Notes: generated from the letters alone by a model not told the origin. A stretch of 64,000 nt of DNA from Paraburkholderia sabiae (GCF_030412785.1 NZ_CP125295.1:4898001-4962000), one strand, 5' to 3'. Shown: positions 1 through 9,660, numbered from the stretch's first letter. Made by a program: numbers and translations.

Positions 1-11
1 GTACGCACGCC

Positions 12-1034
12 ATGTCCACTGCCACGCCGCAGCACACCGACCGCACGATCGACGGCGAGCCGATACCGACACTCGACGATATCGCCTCGCAGCACTTCGC
101 GTTGACGCCGTGGGTCGTGCGAACGCCTGTATTCGACCGGATGGATTTTCCGACGCTCGAAGGCACGCTCGTCAACTTCAAGTTCGAGCTGCTGCAGGCA
201 GGCGGCAGTTTCAAGGCGCGCGGCGCGTTCACGAATCTGCTGGCGCTCGATCAGTCCCAACGCAACGCGGGCGTGACCTGCGTGTCGGGCGGCAATCATG
301 CCGTGGCCGTCGCGTATGCGGCGATGCGCACGGGCATCAGCGCGAAGGTCGTCGTGATGCACGCGGCGAATCCCGCGCGCATCGCGTTGTGCCGCCAGTA
401 CCGCGCGGAAGTCGTGATGGCGGACAACGTGAACGAAGCGTTCGAGATCGTGCGACGTATCGAGGCCGAGGAAGGCCGCTATTTCGTGCATCCGTTCAAC
501 GGTTACCGCACGGTGCTCGGCACCGCGACGCTCGGCTACGAATGGGCGACGCAGACGCCCGATCTCGATGCCGTGATCGTGCCCATCGGCGGCGGCGGAC
601 TCGCGGCGGGCATTTCGACGGCGCTGCGCCTCGCCAATCCGCGCGTTCGTGTGTACGGCGTCGAGCCGGAAGGCGCGGACGTGATGAACCGCAGCTTCGA
701 CGCGAATCACACGGTCAAGATGAGCCACATGCATTCGATCGCCGATTCGCTGATGGCGCCGCACACCGAGCAATACAGCTACGAGCTGTGCCGCCGTCAT
801 ATGGACCGTCTTGTGACTATCACAGACGACGCGTTGCGCGCCGCGATGCTCACGCTGTTCACGCAACTCAAGCTCGCCGTCGAGCCCGCCTGCGCGGCGG
901 CCACAGCTGCCCTGCTCGGCCCCTTGCGTGAGCAACTTCAAGGCAAGCGCGTCGGCGTGCTGCTATGCGGGACGAATACCGATCCCGTCACGTTCGCCGC
1001 GCATATCGAACAGGCGCGGGCCGCGCAAATCTGA
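12..1034 (+). CDS. PLP-dependent threonine/serine dehydratase
   Basis: A 340-residue fold-type II pyridoxal-phosphate enzyme that would deaminate L-threonine and/or L-serine to the 2-oxo acid and ammonia in the cytoplasm. Visible family marks are [10 protein letters not shown] with the Schiff-base lysine at residue 68, SGGNHA near residue 92, which holds the substrate carboxylate, and the glycine loop GGGGLAAG near residue 195, which binds the PLP phosphate. There is no C-terminal ACT domain, so it is the short catabolic or serine-racemase-like type rather than allosteric IlvA. Only 11 bases precede the ATG, so the start and any promoter cannot be judged. Substrate preference cannot be read from the sequence; diaminopropionate or hydroxy-amino-acid dehydratases are alternatives. 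Confidence 0.85.
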   Translation: MSTATPQHTDRTIDGEPIPTLDDIASQHFALTPWVVRTPVFDRMDFPTLEGTLVNFKFELLQAGGSFKARGAFTNLLALDQSQRNAGVTCVSGGNHAVAVAYAAMRTGISAKVVVMHAANPARIALCRQYRAEVVMADNVNEAFEIVRRIEAEEGRYFVHPFNGYRTVLGTATLGYEWATQTPDLDAVIVPIGGGGLAAGISTALRLANPRVRVYGVEPEGADVMNRSFDANHTVKMSHMHSIADSLMAPHTEQYSYELCRRHMDRLVTITDDALRAAMLTLFTQLKLAVEPACAAATAALLGPLREQLQGKRVGVLLCGTNTDPVTFAAHIEQARAAQI

Positions 1035-1222
1035 GCGGCTTCATCCGTTGTGCACTGCAGGCCCGGCGCTTGCAAACACCGACGGTTCTTCGTCACTTCT
1101 GCGACATATCTGCCAAACGAGCGGGCCATTTCCTCCGTTCGTTTCGATCGGGCGCTAAATCATTTCACGCTGCGCCGATCGTTGGCTATCATGTCGCCAT
1201 CGACTTCAAGGAGAACTGCCCG

Positions 1223-1672
1223 ATGAGCCTAGTCAAGGAATTCAAGGAATTTGCCCTCAAAGGCAACGTGATGGACCTCGCAGTCGGTGTGATCATCGGC
1301 GGCGCGTTCTCGACGATCGTCAACTCGGTCGTGAAGGATCTGATCATGCCTGTTGTCGGCGTGGCGACGGGCGGCCTCGATTTCTCCAACAAGTTCGTCC
1401 TGCTTGGACACATACCTGCCAACTTCAAGGGCAACCCCGATTCCTACAAAGACCTGCAAACGGCGGGCGTCGCCGCATTCGGCTATGGCTCGTTCATCAC
1501 GGTCGCGATCAACTTTGTGATCCTCGCCTTCATCATCTTCATGATGGTCAAGTTCATCAACAAGCTGCGCGCGCCCGCAGCCGCCGAACCGGCCGCGCCG
1601 CCGCCCACGCCGGAAGACGTGCTGCTGCTGCGTGAAATCCGCGATTCGTTGAAAAATTCGCCGCGCGTCTGA
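1223..1672 (+). CDS. mscL: Large-conductance mechanosensitive channel MscL
   Basis: A 149-residue inner-membrane channel that opens under membrane tension to release solutes during hypo-osmotic shock. The N-terminal amphipathic helix [20 protein letters not shown], the first membrane helix with [17 protein letters not shown], a periplasmic loop, the second helix near residues 80-105 and the C-terminal helical bundle ([14 protein letters not shown]) are all in place. Length matches the family (about 136-150). The ATG is preceded by AAGGAG at 1209-1214, which fixes the start; an in-frame extension upstream to 965 has no such support. A strong hairpin terminator follows at 1721-1746. Confidence 0.97.
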   Translation: MSLVKEFKEFALKGNVMDLAVGVIIGGAFSTIVNSVVKDLIMPVVGVATGGLDFSNKFVLLGHIPANFKGNPDSYKDLQTAGVAAFGYGSFITVAINFVILAFIIFMMVKFINKLRAPAAAEPAAPPPTPEDVLLLREIRDSLKNSPRV

Positions 1673-1720
1673 CGGCGTATCTGAAGCGGCACGCTCGCGT
1701 TGCCGCTCGATGAAAGACAC

Positions 1721-1746
1721 AAGGGCCTGTCGCATGACAGGCCCTT
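1721..1746. terminator. Bidirectional hairpin terminator between mscL and the hybrid kinase gene
   Basis: An 11-bp perfect stem (AAGGGCCTGTC / GACAGGCCCTT) with a GCAT loop lies between two convergent genes, mscL on + and the hybrid histidine kinase on -. The A- and T-ended stem could terminate in either direction, although the downstream T tract is weak. Confidence 0.6.
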
Positions 1747-1780
1747 GCCGTTTGCAGCCGTGACGAACCAACGCGTGCCG

Positions 1781-3772
1781 CTAACCCGTTCTTGCTTCGT
1801 CCGAACCCTTCTGCAGCTTCACGACCGCGGCGCCCTCGATCACCTGCTCCAGCTGTGAAAAATTGACAGGCTTGGTCAGATGCGACGTGAAGCCGGCTTC
1901 GAGACAGCGCCGGATGTCCTCGTCGCTGCCGAAGCCCGTCAGCGCGACGGCGGGCGCATCGTCGGTTTCGCGGAACACCCTGATGAAATCGAGGCCCGTG
2001 CCGTCGGGCAAGCCCACGTCGCTGACGATCAGGTCGAATTCGGCGCTCTGCGTCGCGGCCAGCGCGTCGGCTACGCGTCCGACGACGGTCACTTCATGGC
2101 CGAGCGCACGCATCAGCGTCGCCATCACTTCGGCCGTGTCGGCGTGGTCTTCGATCAGCAGGATCGTCAGGCCGCCCGCCGACTGCACATTCGCGGCGAC
2201 GGGCGCGACGGGCTCGGCGACGGGCTCGGCTGCCGTGGGCAGCGTGATCGTGAAGGTCGCGCCGCAATGTGCGCCAGGGCTTTGCGCCGTCACGGTGCCG
2301 CCGTGCGCGTCGGTGAGCGCTTTCGTGATCGCGAGTCCGAGACCCAGGCCGCCGAACTGCCGCGACATGTTCTGGCTGCCCTGCTCGAATGCATTGAAGA
2401 GCTTGCCGATCTGCTCCGGCTCGATACCCACACCCGTATCTTCGATCGAAATCTGCACCTGCATCCGTTCATCGCGCGTGCGCACGTAGATGTGGCCGCC
2501 GTCCGGCGTGAACTTCGCGGCGTTGCGGATGAGGTTCCACAGCATCTGCTGCAGCCGCGCGCGATCGGCCAGCACGAAATGATGGTGCGCGCTCTTGTCG
2601 ACGTGCACGTCCTGCTGCTTCGTCTGGATTTCGCTGCGGAACAGTTCGAGCACGCTCTCGATCACGTCGTGCACGTCCACTGTTTCCAGCGACAGCCGCA
2701 GCTTGCCGTTCGCCACCCGCGTGAGATCGAGCAGATCGTCGATCAGCCGCGCTTCCAGTTCGACGTTACGGCGGATCATCACAACGCCCGCGCGCACAGG
2801 GTCCGGCAGGTCCGGCATGATTTCGAGCATGCGCGCGCCCGCCAGCACGGGCGTGAGCGGCGTGCGCAATTCGTGCGACAGCATCGCGAGGAAACGGTCC
2901 TTCGCGCGGTTCGCCTCTTCCGCCGTCTGCCGTGCGGCCTGTTCGGAGGCGAGCAGGCGCTCGCGCTCTTCGATGGCTTCGCGTTGCGAATGGATGTCGG
3001 TGCAACTGCCGAACCATTTGCTGATGACGCCGCCCGCGTCGCGCACCGCGGCGATGCGTACATCGAACCAGCGATACGCGCCGTCGCGTCGGCGGATACG
3101 GAATTCGCTGCGATAGTCGCTGCCGTCGCCGCGCACCGTTTTGAGCACGTTGCGCCGCGTCGCCTCGCGATCGTCGGGATGCACGGCGTCGAGCCACGCG
3201 AGACCCAACGCGTTCGGACCGTCCAGCCCCGTGTATTCGACCCACTGCTTCGAGACGAAATCGCAATCGCCATTCACGTTGCACGTGAACACGAGGTGCG
3301 GCAGCGCTTCCGACAGCATCCGGTAATGCGCTTCGCGTTCGCGCAGCAGCAGCGCTTCCGCCGATTCACGCTGCAGCCGCATCTGCGACAGCACGCGTTC
3401 GACAGCTTCGGGCAGATAGTCGAGATAGTCGCCTGCTTTCGGCACGACGTCGGACACGCCCGAGCGCAAGGCTTCGATCACACGCGATTCGTCGGTGAAG
3501 CCGGTGACGAGAATCGCCGGAATACGCACGCCTTCGCCGCGCAGACGCCGGAAAAAATCGAGCCCCGTCTCCGCGCCGTCGAGCTGGTAGTCGAGCACGA
3601 TCAGATCGGGCGGATTCGCGACGATCGACCGATGCGCAGCCTCGACGCTGCTGCTCAGTTCGACCCGGCAGCCGGCGCGTTCGAGCGACTTGCGCGCGAG
3701 GCGCAAGATGCCTTCGTCGTCGTCGACGACGAGCACGAGAGCTGCGGGTGGCGTGGATACGTGTTCTGTCAT
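1781..3772 (-). CDS. Soluble hybrid histidine kinase, REC-PAS-HisKA-HATPase-REC
   Basis: A 663-residue signalling kinase without membrane segments. It opens with a receiver domain (residues about 13-125, acidic pocket DDDE, phospho-acceptor Asp61), then a PAS/PAC sensor (about 150-265), a HisKA dimerisation domain with phospho-acceptor His300 in LSHELRTP, a GHKL ATPase with N-box NLIRNAAKF, DTGVGI and GLGLGLAI, and a C-terminal receiver (about 536-650, Asp585). The N-terminal receiver suggests it is itself a target of an upstream kinase, and the single-domain regulator and CHASE3 kinase immediately upstream on the same strand are the obvious partners. The C-terminal receiver probably passes phosphate to an unidentified phosphotransfer protein or modulates the kinase. 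The signal sensed is unknown. Confidence 0.9.
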   Translation of the reverse strand: MTEHVSTPPAALVLVVDDDEGILRLARKSLERAGCRVELSSSVEAAHRSIVANPPDLIVLDYQLDGAETGLDFFRRLRGEGVRIPAILVTGFTDESRVIEALRSGVSDVVPKAGDYLDYLPEAVERVLSQMRLQRESAEALLLREREAHYRMLSEALPHLVFTCNVNGDCDFVSKQWVEYTGLDGPNALGLAWLDAVHPDDREATRRNVLKTVRGDGSDYRSEFRIRRRDGAYRWFDVRIAAVRDAGGVISKWFGSCTDIHSQREAIEERERLLASEQAARQTAEEANRAKDRFLAMLSHELRTPLTPVLAGARMLEIMPDLPDPVRAGVVMIRRNVELEARLIDDLLDLTRVANGKLRLSLETVDVHDVIESVLELFRSEIQTKQQDVHVDKSAHHHFVLADRARLQQMLWNLIRNAAKFTPDGGHIYVRTRDERMQVQISIEDTGVGIEPEQIGKLFNAFEQGSQNMSRQFGGLGLGLAITKALTDAHGGTVTAQSPGAHCGATFTITLPTAAEPVAEPVAPVAANVQSAGGLTILLIEDHADTAEVMATLMRALGHEVTVVGRVADALAATQSAEFDLIVSDVGLPDGTGLDFIRVFRETDDAPAVALTGFGSDEDIRRCLEAGFTSHLTKPVNFSQLEQVIEGAAVVKLQKGSDEARTG

Positions 3773-3858
3773 GCCAGATGATTCAGATCAATGGAACGGA
3801 CGAGGACTTCAGCGGTGCAACGAAGGCCCTGCGAGCGCGACGGCCGCGCTTTGGCACG

Positions 3859-4350
3859 TCAGGCCGACGCATAGCGCTGCCCCGGCGGCAGCTTCACAAC
3901 CTGCAGGAAAAAACCCAGCCGCCGCACAGCCTCGATAAACGCATCGTATTCGACCGGCTTCGTGATGTAGACGTTGCAACCGAGTTCATAACAGCGCTCG
4001 ATTTCGCGCGGATCGTCGGTCGTCGTAAGCACGATGACGGGCATCGAGGCCGTCGACGGCGATTCCTTCAGCCGCCGCAGCACCTCGAAGCCGTCGACGC
4101 GCGGCATCTTCAGATCCAGCAGCACGACGTAATTCGCCAGCTGGTCGCGCGACGGCCGGCCGCTTTCGCGATCGCTCGCGCGCGGCTCGCCGAAGAAGTA
4201 GTCGAGCGCTTCCTGGCCATCGGAAAAACGCACGAACCCGTTCGAAATGCCCGCGCGCCGCAGATTGCGTTCTACGAGCGTCGCGTGCCCGTCGTCGTCC
4301 TCGACCAGCACGATGCCGACCGACTTGCCGACCGCTTCCCCGTTTGACAT
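3859..4350 (-). CDS. Single-domain response regulator (Rcp1-like)
   Basis: A 163-residue stand-alone receiver with no output domain. It has the acidic pair EDDD at residues 17-20, the phospho-acceptor Asp79 in LLDLKMP, the conserved Thr in VIVLTTTDD and the Lys in ITKPVEY. The long alpha2-beta3 region and the YCELGCNVYITKP motif are typical of Rcp1-like regulators that pair with CHASE3, GAF or phytochrome-type kinases. It sits 86 bases upstream of the hybrid kinase and about 170 bases downstream of the membrane kinase, all on the minus strand, so it is probably the soluble carrier between them. No DNA-binding domain is present. Confidence 0.88.
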   Translation of the reverse strand: MSNGEAVGKSVGIVLVEDDDGHATLVERNLRRAGISNGFVRFSDGQEALDYFFGEPRASDRESGRPSRDQLANYVVLLDLKMPRVDGFEVLRRLKESPSTASMPVIVLTTTDDPREIERCYELGCNVYITKPVEYDAFIEAVRRLGFFLQVVKLPPGQRYASA

Positions 4351-4519
4351 GTTCCCTCCAGCGCTCTTGCGTTGTACCTGCGTTATGCGTTGCGAGTTGT
4401 CCGCGACCGCGCCGTGCGATCGCGTCCAATGGTACGACTCACTGCCCGATATTATGCGGGTGTTGGCTTACGGCTTCTTTTGCGCTGGCACATGCGCGCA
4501 GCACGACTTCATGTGCGCA

Positions 4520-6130
4520 TCAACGTCGCAGCGGATGATCGGGCAGCGTGACGAAAAACGTCGAGCCCGCGCCCTCCGCCGATTCGACCCACACGCGCCC
4601 GCCATGACGTTCGACGGTGCGGCGCACGAGCGCGAGGCCGACGCCTTCGCCTTGCGCGACGTCGCCATGCAGCCGCTGGAACGCGCGAAATACTTTCGAC
4701 ATATACGCGGCCGGAATGCCCAGGCCATTGTCGCGCACAAAGTAGGTGCGCGTTCGTGGCGCGGCGGCCTGCGCGCCGTCGTCCTGCTGTCCGTCCAGTG
4801 CGCCGATTTCGATGCGCCCCGGCCGCGACGGATCGAGGAAATTGATCGCGTTCGACAGCAACTGGCTGAACACCTGCTCGATCGCGGACGGATCGCCCCA
4901 CGCGGTCGGCAGTTCGCGCACGACGACGACGGCACGGCGCTCGTCGATATGCTTTTGCAGCGTATCGACGGCACGTGCGACCGCGCGCCCGACGCTCACG
5001 CGCTGCCATTGATATTCGAGCCGCCCCGCGCGCGAAATGCGCAACAGCGCTTCGATGATGGCCGCCGCGCGCGTCACCGACGAGCGCACGAAACGCAGCG
5101 ACTCCTGCACGTCGCCGTCGAGCACATGCGCGAGCCGTTTGTATTCGTCCTCGGGCAAGCGGGCTTCGACGACGGTCGCGCGCAGTTCGTCGCACGAAAC
5201 CTGCAGTTCCTTCGAAAAACCCTGCATGTTCACGAGCGGCGAGCGCAGATCGTGCGACACGCTGTAGATGAACATCTCGTTGTCCTGCGTCTCCTGACGC
5301 AGCGTTTCGTTGACGCCCGCGAGTTCGGCCGCGCGCGCCTGCAGCGAGACCTTCAGCGCAGCCTGATTCTGTTCCGCGACGCGCAACAGCCCGCTGGTTC
5401 GATGCAGCGCGGCATCGAGTGCGGCGATTTCGTCGTTGCCCGCCAGCGGTTTCGACAACGACTGCCCGTCGGCGAGCCGCTGCGCATTGTCCGCGAGCAC
5501 GTCGAGCCGCCGGCCGATGCCGCGCGCGAACGCGAACGCGGTGCCCGCCCACAGCAGCATGGAGCCGATCACGGCACCCACCAGCGTATATTGCTGGCGC
5601 TGGCGCTGATGCGCGAGCGACGCGTTGCGCTCGCCTTCGAGCCGCGATGCTTCGTCGATGAACGTATGCAACTGCTCGCGAAAACGCACCACCTGCGCGG
5701 GCAGTTCGCCGCCTTCGAGCGTGGCGAACGGCTTCATCGTCGCGCCCGTGCGCAGCGATTGCGCGACGGACAGCGCCTGCTGCCGATAACTGTCGATGGC
5801 GTCGCGCATGCCCTGCACGCGCGCGGCCTGATCGGGCGTATCGGCGACGGCCTGTTCCAGACGCCCGAGCCGGTCGCCGATATCGACCCACGCCGCATGA
5901 CGCTCCATGAACGACGGGTCGCCTGCTGCGATACCCGTGCGCACGCGCGCCACCTGCCGCAGCACGGGGTTTTCGAGCGCGGTCGCCTGATAGAGCGTCT
6001 GCTTGCTGTCCGACGAGCGCTCGACGGCGGCTGTCGTCTGCGCCTGCATGTCGAAGACGACGCCGAGCAACGCCAGTTCGATGGCGCTCGGCAACGCAAT
6101 CAGCAATAGACCTTTGGTGAACAGTTTCAT
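4520..6130 (-). CDS. Membrane histidine kinase with CHASE3-like sensor and HAMP
   Basis: A membrane sensor kinase of about 536 residues, counted from the ATG at 6130 (MKLFTKGLLLIALPS). An upstream in-frame ATG at 6163 would add 11 residues but has no better ribosome site. Order: first membrane helix, a helical periplasmic region of about 150 residues resembling CHASE3, second membrane helix (VGAVIGSMLLWAGTAFAF), HAMP linker, coiled coil, HisKA with SVSHDLRSPL, and HATPase with NAINF, DNGLGIP and GVGLALV. The SVSHDLRSPL spelling and lack of PAS domains match kinases that work with Rcp1-like regulators, and such a regulator is the next gene. The ligand is unknown. Confidence 0.85.
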   Translation of the reverse strand: MKLFTKGLLLIALPSAIELALLGVVFDMQAQTTAAVERSSDSKQTLYQATALENPVLRQVARVRTGIAAGDPSFMERHAAWVDIGDRLGRLEQAVADTPDQAARVQGMRDAIDSYRQQALSVAQSLRTGATMKPFATLEGGELPAQVVRFREQLHTFIDEASRLEGERNASLAHQRQRQQYTLVGAVIGSMLLWAGTAFAFARGIGRRLDVLADNAQRLADGQSLSKPLAGNDEIAALDAALHRTSGLLRVAEQNQAALKVSLQARAAELAGVNETLRQETQDNEMFIYSVSHDLRSPLVNMQGFSKELQVSCDELRATVVEARLPEDEYKRLAHVLDGDVQESLRFVRSSVTRAAAIIEALLRISRAGRLEYQWQRVSVGRAVARAVDTLQKHIDERRAVVVVRELPTAWGDPSAIEQVFSQLLSNAINFLDPSRPGRIEIGALDGQQDDGAQAAAPRTRTYFVRDNGLGIPAAYMSKVFRAFQRLHGDVAQGEGVGLALVRRTVERHGGRVWVESAEGAGSTFFVTLPDHPLRR

Positions 6131-6678
6131 GGATGCCTGGCGCAGTGCGGCACGAACGCCCATTGCGACGTGCGCCGTTTTCCCGACATGTGGAACGGGC
6201 GTGCGCGCAATGATGAGCTGAGCGCATGCATCGTCGCTGGGCGCAGCGCGTGTAGCGTCGATGCGCGGCGAACGCCATCGATATTTTCACTCATGTGCGG
6301 CGTCCATCGCTTCAGCGCATTGGCGGAATATGCGTCGAAACCGTGCCGCAACTGGGACGCGGCCATTATCGACGGGCGCCACGGATATTTCAATGCGCGC
6401 GAAGAAGGTGCTGGCGCACATAAAAATGTCTTTTTTTAAGGGTCCGGAAACACGCGCAGCGCGGCTGAGTCTATTATTGAGACCAGATGCACAGGAGATG
6501 CGAAAGCGCACGGCGACGCGATTCGGCCTGATTCGCACGGACGATGGAGTGAGACAGACGAATCACCGTGTATCCGGCATTTTCGTATGCTATAAAAGAT
6601 CGACGTGCGGCGCGCGAAGCCGGGAGTGGTCGCATGAGGACGCTGCGTTTCTTGCAATTCTTTTTCAGGCGAGTTTTT
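6131..6678. other. Intergenic region upstream of divergent kinase and orphan gene
   Basis: About 550 bases with no convincing gene. The small overlapping reading frames on both strands have no ribosome site or family features. The stretch is locally AT-rich around 6415-6440 (a run of seven T) and around 6565-6600. A TATAAA box at 6591-6596 is a plausible -10 for the plus-strand gene, and the minus-strand kinase promoter must also lie here, though I cannot point to it. The final 60 bases carry a pyrimidine-rich leader to the orphan gene. Confidence 0.4.
6591..6596 (+). promoter_or_regulatory. Candidate -10 box for the orphan gene at 6679
   Basis: TATAAA, about 80 bases before the start codon, in a local AT-rich patch. 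No good -35 is visible 17 bases upstream, so this is a weak call. Confidence 0.3.
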
Positions 6679-7128
6679 ATGTCCTTCCCGAAAAAGCGCA
6701 GGCGCGCGAAGGTGGACGGCGACGAGTCGTTCCTCGCCGTGCTGCGACACTTCAAGCCATTCGGTCAGCTCGACACCAAGATTGCGCGCGCCCGCGCGCA
6801 GGACGAGCCTGTGCTGTACGCGCATGTGTTGCCGGGACTCGATGTCCTGCTATGCAGCGTGCGCGGCGCACATCCGCCCTATCCTGCCGTCGCCGAATTG
6901 CGCAGGCGCTGCATCGAATCGATTGCGAACGCGCTGGAGCAGCCACTCGACGGACTGGAGAACGGCGGCTACTGGTACGAGGCGGACGGTTTCGGTTTTC
7001 TGGTGTTCGCGAGCCGCGCGAGAGCGCGCATCCTGCCCGAGTTCGGTGCGACGCGGACGGCCGCCAGCACGCGGCGCGGCGTGCGCCGGGATGCGGCAGG
7101 CGACGCGACACCGCGCTCGCTACGCTGA
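6679..7128 (+). CDS. Uncharacterised 149-residue protein
   Basis: I do not recognise this protein. It begins MSFPKKRRRAKVDGDESFLA, has a compact middle with an aromatic patch (LENGGYWYEADGFGFLVFAS) and ends in a basic arginine- and alanine-rich tail. No signal peptide or membrane helix is visible. The ATG at 6679 has a weak AGG nine bases upstream. A second in-frame ATG at 6634 has a better GGGAG (6622-6626, seven-base gap) and would add 15 residues with an odd FLQFFFRRVF sequence, so the start is uncertain. It stands alone between a divergent kinase gene and a strong terminator, so it is monocistronic. Function unknown; the C-terminal tail could bind nucleic acid, which is a guess. Confidence 0.65.
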   Translation: MSFPKKRRRAKVDGDESFLAVLRHFKPFGQLDTKIARARAQDEPVLYAHVLPGLDVLLCSVRGAHPPYPAVAELRRRCIESIANALEQPLDGLENGGYWYEADGFGFLVFASRARARILPEFGATRTAASTRRGVRRDAAGDATPRSLR

Positions 7129-7160
7129 ATTCCGCCGATTCCTTCACACAGTTCACATAA

Positions 7161-7201
7161 ACACCACGGCCGCGAATGTTCGCGGCCGTGGTGTTTTTTT
7201 C
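7161..7201 (+). terminator. Rho-independent terminator
   Basis: A perfect 14-bp GC-rich stem (7161-7174 and 7181-7194) with a six-base loop AATGTT, followed by a run of T to 7201. It ends transcription of the orphan gene and faces the convergent AsmA-family gene. Confidence 0.9.
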
Positions 7202-7242
7202 AGGCGCTTCGTCAACTCGATTGAGAACGCCTCGCTCGTCGT

Positions 7243-9660
7243 TCAGCTTCCCTTGTAATCCGCCGCGTGCGCGGGCCCCGGCAACGATGCACCGTTCACA
7301 GGCGCAGCCGGCTTCTTCGACGGCGCAGCTTCCGATGCGCCCGGCGTGCCGGCCGGCACCTTGATGCCCTTGCCGTTTTCGCGCTGTCCCGGCGGCGGCG
7401 CTGTCGGATGTTCGGCCTGCATCGCGGCCATCAGTTGCTGACACGGCAGCGGCTTGTTGTTGCTCGGCGCGATCAGAGGAATCAGCGCCGCGAACGGATT
7501 GATCAGACCGAGGCCGACCATCGCGCCGCCGCGCACCGCGAGCGCCGCCGCATTCACGCCGACGTGCGGATCCTTGAACGTGCCTTTCACGTACAGCGGC
7601 GAGCGCAGCGTGAAAATGCGGAAACCCTTGGTATGCGGATGCACGCCGAGATCCATCGATTCGTCCTTCATGTTCACCGTGCCGTCGACATTGATCACGG
7701 CGTCCTGCGTATCGAGCGCGAACACGCGCGAATCGAGCACGCCGTTCGTCACGACGAAGTCGGCCGCCGCGCAATTGATCTGCACGTCGCGAGAGCCGAA
7801 CAGCTTTTCATAGACGACGTTCGCGACGTTCAGGCCCGCCGCTTCCATCAGCAGGCGGCTGACGGCGCCATCCGTGATGAGCAGCTTCACTTCGCCGTTC
7901 GACGTGCCCGCGAGCGCCGCGGGCGAATTGCCCGTCGCCGACAGCGCTGCATCGCCGTTGATTTCACCGAGCGCGCTTTGCATCGTCTTCGCCGTCGGCA
8001 TCAGCTGCTTGAGTTTCAGATGGCGCGCTTCCGTCGAGAAACGGCCTTTGAGCGGCGTCGTGCTGCCGTCCAGATGAATGTTCGACGCGAGCGAGCCGCC
8101 TGCGACGCCGAATTTCAGCGGCTCCAGCGACAGCACGCCATCCGTCATCACGACGTGCGTGTAGAGATCGGTGATCGGCAGCGCGGGATCCTTGATGATG
8201 CGGCGGCCCGTGAACTTCACGTTCGCATCGATCGCCTTCCATCGGTCGGTCTTGAACTCTTCCGTCGGCAGCGCCTTGTTCGACGGCTGACGCGAGGTGT
8301 CGCCGCGCTTCTTCTTGCTCGCGTTGCTGTCTGCACCGATGATCGGCGCGAGATCCTTGAACTGCAACAAGTTCGAGACAAGCGTGCCTTCGAGCAACGG
8401 ACGCGTGGCGCGCTGCGTATACACGAGCGTGCCGTTCAGATCGCTGCCGCCGACGCGCCCTGTAAAATTTTCATAGCGGAACACGCTCGCGCCCTGCTTG
8501 AAATTGCCGATCAGATGGCCTTCCGTCGCGTACGGCGGCGTCTCGGGCAGCGTAATGCCCGTCAGATCGTACAGATGATCGAGACTCGTGCCCTGCAGCC
8601 AGAGCCGCAGATCGACGGCGGCCAGATGCGCGGGATCCGTCACGGTGCCGACCAGCGCGATGCGCAGATCGCCCGCTTTCACGTCAGCCTGCACGGGGAA
8701 TGGCCGCGACATGTCCTGCAACGCGAGCACGCCGCCGAGCTTGCCGTTACCCGACACGGGCGAGCGGTTGTACGTGCCTTTCACGGTCCAGCCGATGCCG
8801 TATTGCGGTGCGTTTGGACGCTGCGCGACGGCTGTGCCTGTCGAACTGGCAGGCGCGCCGGATGCGGCGACAGCCGTGGATGCCCCCGCGCCCGCCGTCA
8901 CAGCGGGTGCCGACGCGCCCGAAGCGACGGGCGAGCCCGGCGCCACCTCAGACGCACCCGACGCCTCGGAAGCCGCTGCCGCCTTCGCCTGCGCGGTCAA
9001 CTGCTTCGCGCCCTGCCGCCCGACCACTTCCGCCGACGATTTGCGCGACGCCTCTTCCTGCTGCTTCATCGCTTCGCCGATGGGAATCGGCTGGCCGAGC
9101 GTATCGACGACCGCCTGCATGTCGATCTTTTTCTGCTGATCGGAGAGCGCGATCATCCCTTTGTTCAACTGGATGTCGTGCAGATCGAGTTTCCACTCGG
9201 ACGGCTGCGCGGACGACTTCAGCTTGAACGTCCAGTTGTTGCGTCCGTCGAGAACACGTTCGAGATCGACGGACGGGTTCACCAGATTGATCGCGGGAAT
9301 CACGATGTCGTGCGCAAGCAGCGGCAGCACTTTCACCTGGAAGTCGATCTCGTCGAGCGTCGCGAAGTGCTTCTGTTTGGTCCAGTCGGGGTTCGCGATC
9401 GTGATGTTCTGCGCGGAGAAACGCGGCCACGGCACCCACGCATGCCAGCCCGTTTCGCCGACGGGATGTCGCCAGCCGACCTTGAGGTCACCCTCGATCG
9501 CAAACGGACGCCCGATCGCTTCGCTCACCTTCTCGTTCACATAGGGCCGCGCGCGATTCCAGTCGAAGGTGAGAATGAAGACCACGAGTACCGCGATCAG
9601 AATCAGCAGCACGGCGATAAGCCATGCGAGGATTTTGCCTATCGTTTTGCCGATTGTCAT
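7243..9660 (-). CDS. AsmA-family outer-membrane/lipid transport-associated protein
   Basis: An 805-residue AsmA-type protein anchored in the inner membrane by one N-terminal helix (IGKILAWLIAVLLILIAVLV), with the rest in the periplasm. The start motif FDWNRARPYVNEKVSEAIGR followed by F.IEGDL is the AsmA N-terminal signature, and the C-terminal half repeats the family's beta-rich units (LSATGNSPAALAGTSNGEV, DTQDAVINVDGTVN). A central Ala/Ser/Gly-rich linker of about 80 residues (residues 225-300) looks disordered. AsmA-like proteins are bridge-type factors thought to move phospholipids or affect outer-membrane assembly. I chose the ATG at 9660 (MTIGKTIGK) over an extension to 9684, since the membrane helix then begins at the usual distance. 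Confidence 0.88.
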   Translation of the reverse strand: MTIGKTIGKILAWLIAVLLILIAVLVVFILTFDWNRARPYVNEKVSEAIGRPFAIEGDLKVGWRHPVGETGWHAWVPWPRFSAQNITIANPDWTKQKHFATLDEIDFQVKVLPLLAHDIVIPAINLVNPSVDLERVLDGRNNWTFKLKSSAQPSEWKLDLHDIQLNKGMIALSDQQKKIDMQAVVDTLGQPIPIGEAMKQQEEASRKSSAEVVGRQGAKQLTAQAKAAAASEASGASEVAPGSPVASGASAPAVTAGAGASTAVAASGAPASSTGTAVAQRPNAPQYGIGWTVKGTYNRSPVSGNGKLGGVLALQDMSRPFPVQADVKAGDLRIALVGTVTDPAHLAAVDLRLWLQGTSLDHLYDLTGITLPETPPYATEGHLIGNFKQGASVFRYENFTGRVGGSDLNGTLVYTQRATRPLLEGTLVSNLLQFKDLAPIIGADSNASKKKRGDTSRQPSNKALPTEEFKTDRWKAIDANVKFTGRRIIKDPALPITDLYTHVVMTDGVLSLEPLKFGVAGGSLASNIHLDGSTTPLKGRFSTEARHLKLKQLMPTAKTMQSALGEINGDAALSATGNSPAALAGTSNGEVKLLITDGAVSRLLMEAAGLNVANVVYEKLFGSRDVQINCAAADFVVTNGVLDSRVFALDTQDAVINVDGTVNMKDESMDLGVHPHTKGFRIFTLRSPLYVKGTFKDPHVGVNAAALAVRGGAMVGLGLINPFAALIPLIAPSNNKPLPCQQLMAAMQAEHPTAPPPGQRENGKGIKVPAGTPGASEAAPSKKPAAPVNGASLPGPAHAADYKGS

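Noticed and set aside
1880..3781. 633-codon open frame on the plus strand opposite the hybrid kinase
   Set aside because: It mirrors the high-GC third-position pattern of the real gene on the minus strand; the product is Arg/Ala/His-rich and unlike any protein.
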